Below are positions 62,573 to 64,000 of a stretch of DNA of 64,000 nt, piece by piece. The stretch is taken from contig NZ_CP036422.1 of the NCBI RefSeq assembly GCF_009388985.1, forward strand, positions 1,564,501 to 1,628,500. Reading direction: 5' to 3'. Position 1 is the stretch's first letter. Every line of letters starts with the position of its first letter. Under the pieces are notes generated by a model. It saw nothing but the letters and a program-made list of their open reading frames with translations, was not told where the DNA came from and did no database searches. Made by a program: the position numbers and the translations under genes. The DNA is from Halioglobus maricola. GTDB taxonomy: Bacteria; Pseudomonadota; Gammaproteobacteria; Pseudomonadales; Halieaceae.

Positions 62573-64000
62573 ATGACAGACTCACCGGGGGCGCTCCCCG
62601 ACCTACAGATCGAATACCCGGAAGCACTTCCCGTCACCCAGCGCAGGGAGGAAATTGCGCGCGCCATTCGGGAAAACCAGGTTGTGATCGTCGCCGGGGA
62701 GACCGGCTCGGGCAAAACTACCCAGTTGCCCAAAATCTGCCTGGAATTGGGGCGCGGCCGCAAGGGTCTTATCGGTCATACGCAGCCACGACGCCTGGCA
62801 GCGCGCACGGTGGCCCAGCGGATAGCCGAGGAACTCAAGGGTGAGCTGGGGCAGCTCGTGGGTTACCAGGTGCGCTTTACGGACAAGGTCTCCGACGATA
62901 CCGCCATCAAGCTGATGACCGACGGAATCCTGCTCGCCGAAATCCAGCGCGATCGCCTGCTGCGCCGCTACGACACGATTATTATCGATGAGGCGCATGA
63001 GCGCAGCCTCAATATCGATTTCTTGCTTGGGTACTTCAAGCAACTCCTGCCACAACGCCCCGACCTGAAACTGATTATCACCTCGGCGACCATCGACGTG
63101 GAGAGCTTTGCGCGTCACTTCGACGGAGCCCCTGTGGTCGAGGTGTCCGGTCGCACTTTTCCGGTGGACACTCATTACCTGGAGGCAGAGCCCGCCGATG
63201 GCGAGGACTTGCCGCAGCGCATCGTCTCGCTGGTGCAAGAAATTGATGCCGGTAGTTATGGCAAACGCGGCGATGTGCTGGTGTTCCTGTCAGGCGAGCG
63301 GGATATTCGAGAGACGGCCAAGTCCCTGCGTCAGGACACCGAGCTGGATATCCTACCGCTCTATGCCCGGCTCAGTGCGGCGGAGCAAAACCGGGTGTTC
63401 AACCTCTCAAGTCGCCGTGGGTTGCGGGTGATCCTCGCCACCAATGTGGCGGAAACATCGCTGACAGTGCCGGGGATTCGCTATGTCATCGACCCGGGTG
63501 AAGCGCGGATCAGCCGTTACAGTTATCGAACCAAGGTTCAACGTCTGCCGATAGAGCCGATTTCACAGGCGAGTGCCAACCAGCGCATGGGACGTTGCGG
63601 CCGGGTTGAGGAGGGGGTGTGCCTGCGCCTCTACAGTGAGCAGGATTTCCTCTCGCGGCCGGAGTTCACAGACCCCGAGATTCTTCGTACCAATCTCGCC
63701 GCAGTCGTGTTGCAGATGTTGATTCTCGGCCTGGGTGAGGTGGAGAATTTCCCCTTCATCAATCCGCCGGACCCGCGCCTGGTCCGCGATGGCTACAAAT
63801 TGTTGGAGGAGTTGGGCGCGGTGACGCCAGATCGGGAACTCACCCAGGTGGGCCGACGCATGGCCCGGCTGCCGGTGGATCCTCGTCTGGGGCGTATGGT
63901 GCTGGCGGCAGGCGAGCTCGGCTGCCTGCCCGAAATTCTGGTGATTGCAGCGGCTTTGGCAGTCCAGGATCCGAAAGAGCGCCCGGCCGACAAGCAACAG
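62573..64000 (+). CDS. hrpA: ATP-dependent RNA helicase HrpA (3' end outside window)
   Basis: The first 476 codons of a DEAH-box helicase. Walker A is [20 protein letters not shown], followed by [25 protein letters not shown] in [19 protein letters not shown] and SAT in [10 protein letters not shown]. Motif V is [19 protein letters not shown] and motif [14 protein letters not shown]. The sequence matches HrpA more closely than HrpB. It acts in mRNA processing and rescue of collided ribosomes in E. coli. A ribosome site (GAGAGGGAG) precedes ATG 62573. The frame is open to the last base. Confidence 0.95.
   Translation, partial: MTDSPGALPDLQIEYPEALPVTQRREEIARAIRENQVVIVAGETGSGKTTQLPKICLELGRGRKGLIGHTQPRRLAARTVAQRIAEELKGELGQLVGYQVRFTDKVSDDTAIKLMTDGILLAEIQRDRLLRRYDTIIIDEAHERSLNIDFLLGYFKQLLPQRPDLKLIITSATIDVESFARHFDGAPVVEVSGRTFPVDTHYLEAEPADGEDLPQRIVSLVQEIDAGSYGKRGDVLVFLSGERDIRETAKSLRQDTELDILPLYARLSAAEQNRVFNLSSRRGLRVILATNVAETSLTVPGIRYVIDPGEARISRYSYRTKVQRLPIEPISQASANQRMGRCGRVEEGVCLRLYSEQDFLSRPEFTDPEILRTNLAAVVLQMLILGLGEVENFPFINPPDPRLVRDGYKLLEELGAVTPDRELTQVGRRMARLPVDPRLGRMVLAAGELGCLPEILVIAAALAVQDPKERPADKQQ

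Noticed and set aside
62494..62763. A 90-residue N-terminal extension of the MaoC protein
   Set aside because: It overlaps hrpA and has low-complexity shadow composition; ATG 62493 has a ribosome site and starts the family domain.

Overview
The window looks like a chromosomal stretch of a free-living, probably marine gammaproteobacterium. The grounds are a TonB-dependent receptor, MnmC, HrpA, an M16C protease, a DUF3144 protein, wax-ester/DGAT-type lipid genes and many short-chain dehydrogenases. The gene content resembles the Halieaceae/OMG group, but that placement is inference. I see no rRNA, tRNA, CRISPR array, integrase or insertion sequence. The two end genes run off the window: a degenerate GGDEF protein on the left and HrpA on the right.

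Layout. 1-6.0 kb: c-di-GMP proteins, a TonB-dependent receptor and two SDRs. 6.1-9.8 kb: an Lrp/AsnC regulator divergent from putA (proline to glutamate). 9.9-17.2 kb: lipid and xenobiotic-type metabolism. This part has an enoyl-CoA hydratase divergent from a LysR regulator, an overlapping MDR-LLM-SDR operon, a patatin-like lipase followed by an SDR-derived protein carrying both signatures of a halohydrin dehalogenase, and an HSL-type esterase.

17.3-33.5 kb: a carbohydrate-utilisation island of two convergent operons and an AraC-family regulator. The rightward operon is GPH symporter, GH105, GH1, membrane-anchored sialidase, kduI, TIM-barrel isomerase, kduD. The leftward operon is PfkB kinase, class II aldolase, class III aminotransferase, galT, galK, and an unrecognised 667-residue protein with heparinase-like features. 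Together they predict import of unsaturated-uronate and galactose-containing oligosaccharides and their cytoplasmic breakdown to 2-keto-3-deoxygluconate and glucose-1-phosphate. A 10-bp-spaced direct repeat (YRGTCA-N4-YRGTCA) occurs twice beside araC and once before the rightward operon, so it may co-regulate both.

33.5-46.5 kb: a mixed region with a YbaK-type deacylase, isoaspartyl peptidase, APH-like kinase, an ECF sigma/anti-sigma pair divergent from a secreted subtilase with a roughly 200-residue Glu/Val tetrapeptide repeat, an outer-membrane barrel protein, a secreted lipase, a PLP decarboxylase, a UDP-sugar dehydrogenase and a GltB-like flavoprotein. The sigma operon and the subtilase gene have matching back-to-back promoter-like elements (TGGAAT-N16/17-CGTC).

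46.6-55.6 kb: a LeuC/LeuD-like hydratase, a CaiB/BaiF CoA-transferase, an HMG-CoA-lyase-like enzyme, a WS/DGAT acyltransferase, an acyl-CoA ligase and an alpha/beta-hydrolase fused to a hemerythrin domain. An 18-bp operator-like dyad is shared (15 of 18 bases) between the leuC-like promoter and the CaiB/lyase intergenic region, which argues for one regulon. 55.6-64 kb: mostly housekeeping genes (M16C protease, glutaminyl cyclase, MnmC, MaoC hydratase, HrpA).

The best candidates for something undescribed are the ECF/subtilase-repeat module, the hydrolase-hemerythrin fusion, the 667-residue protein in the sugar island, the halohydrin-dehalogenase-like gene and the LeuCD-CaiB-lyase regulon.
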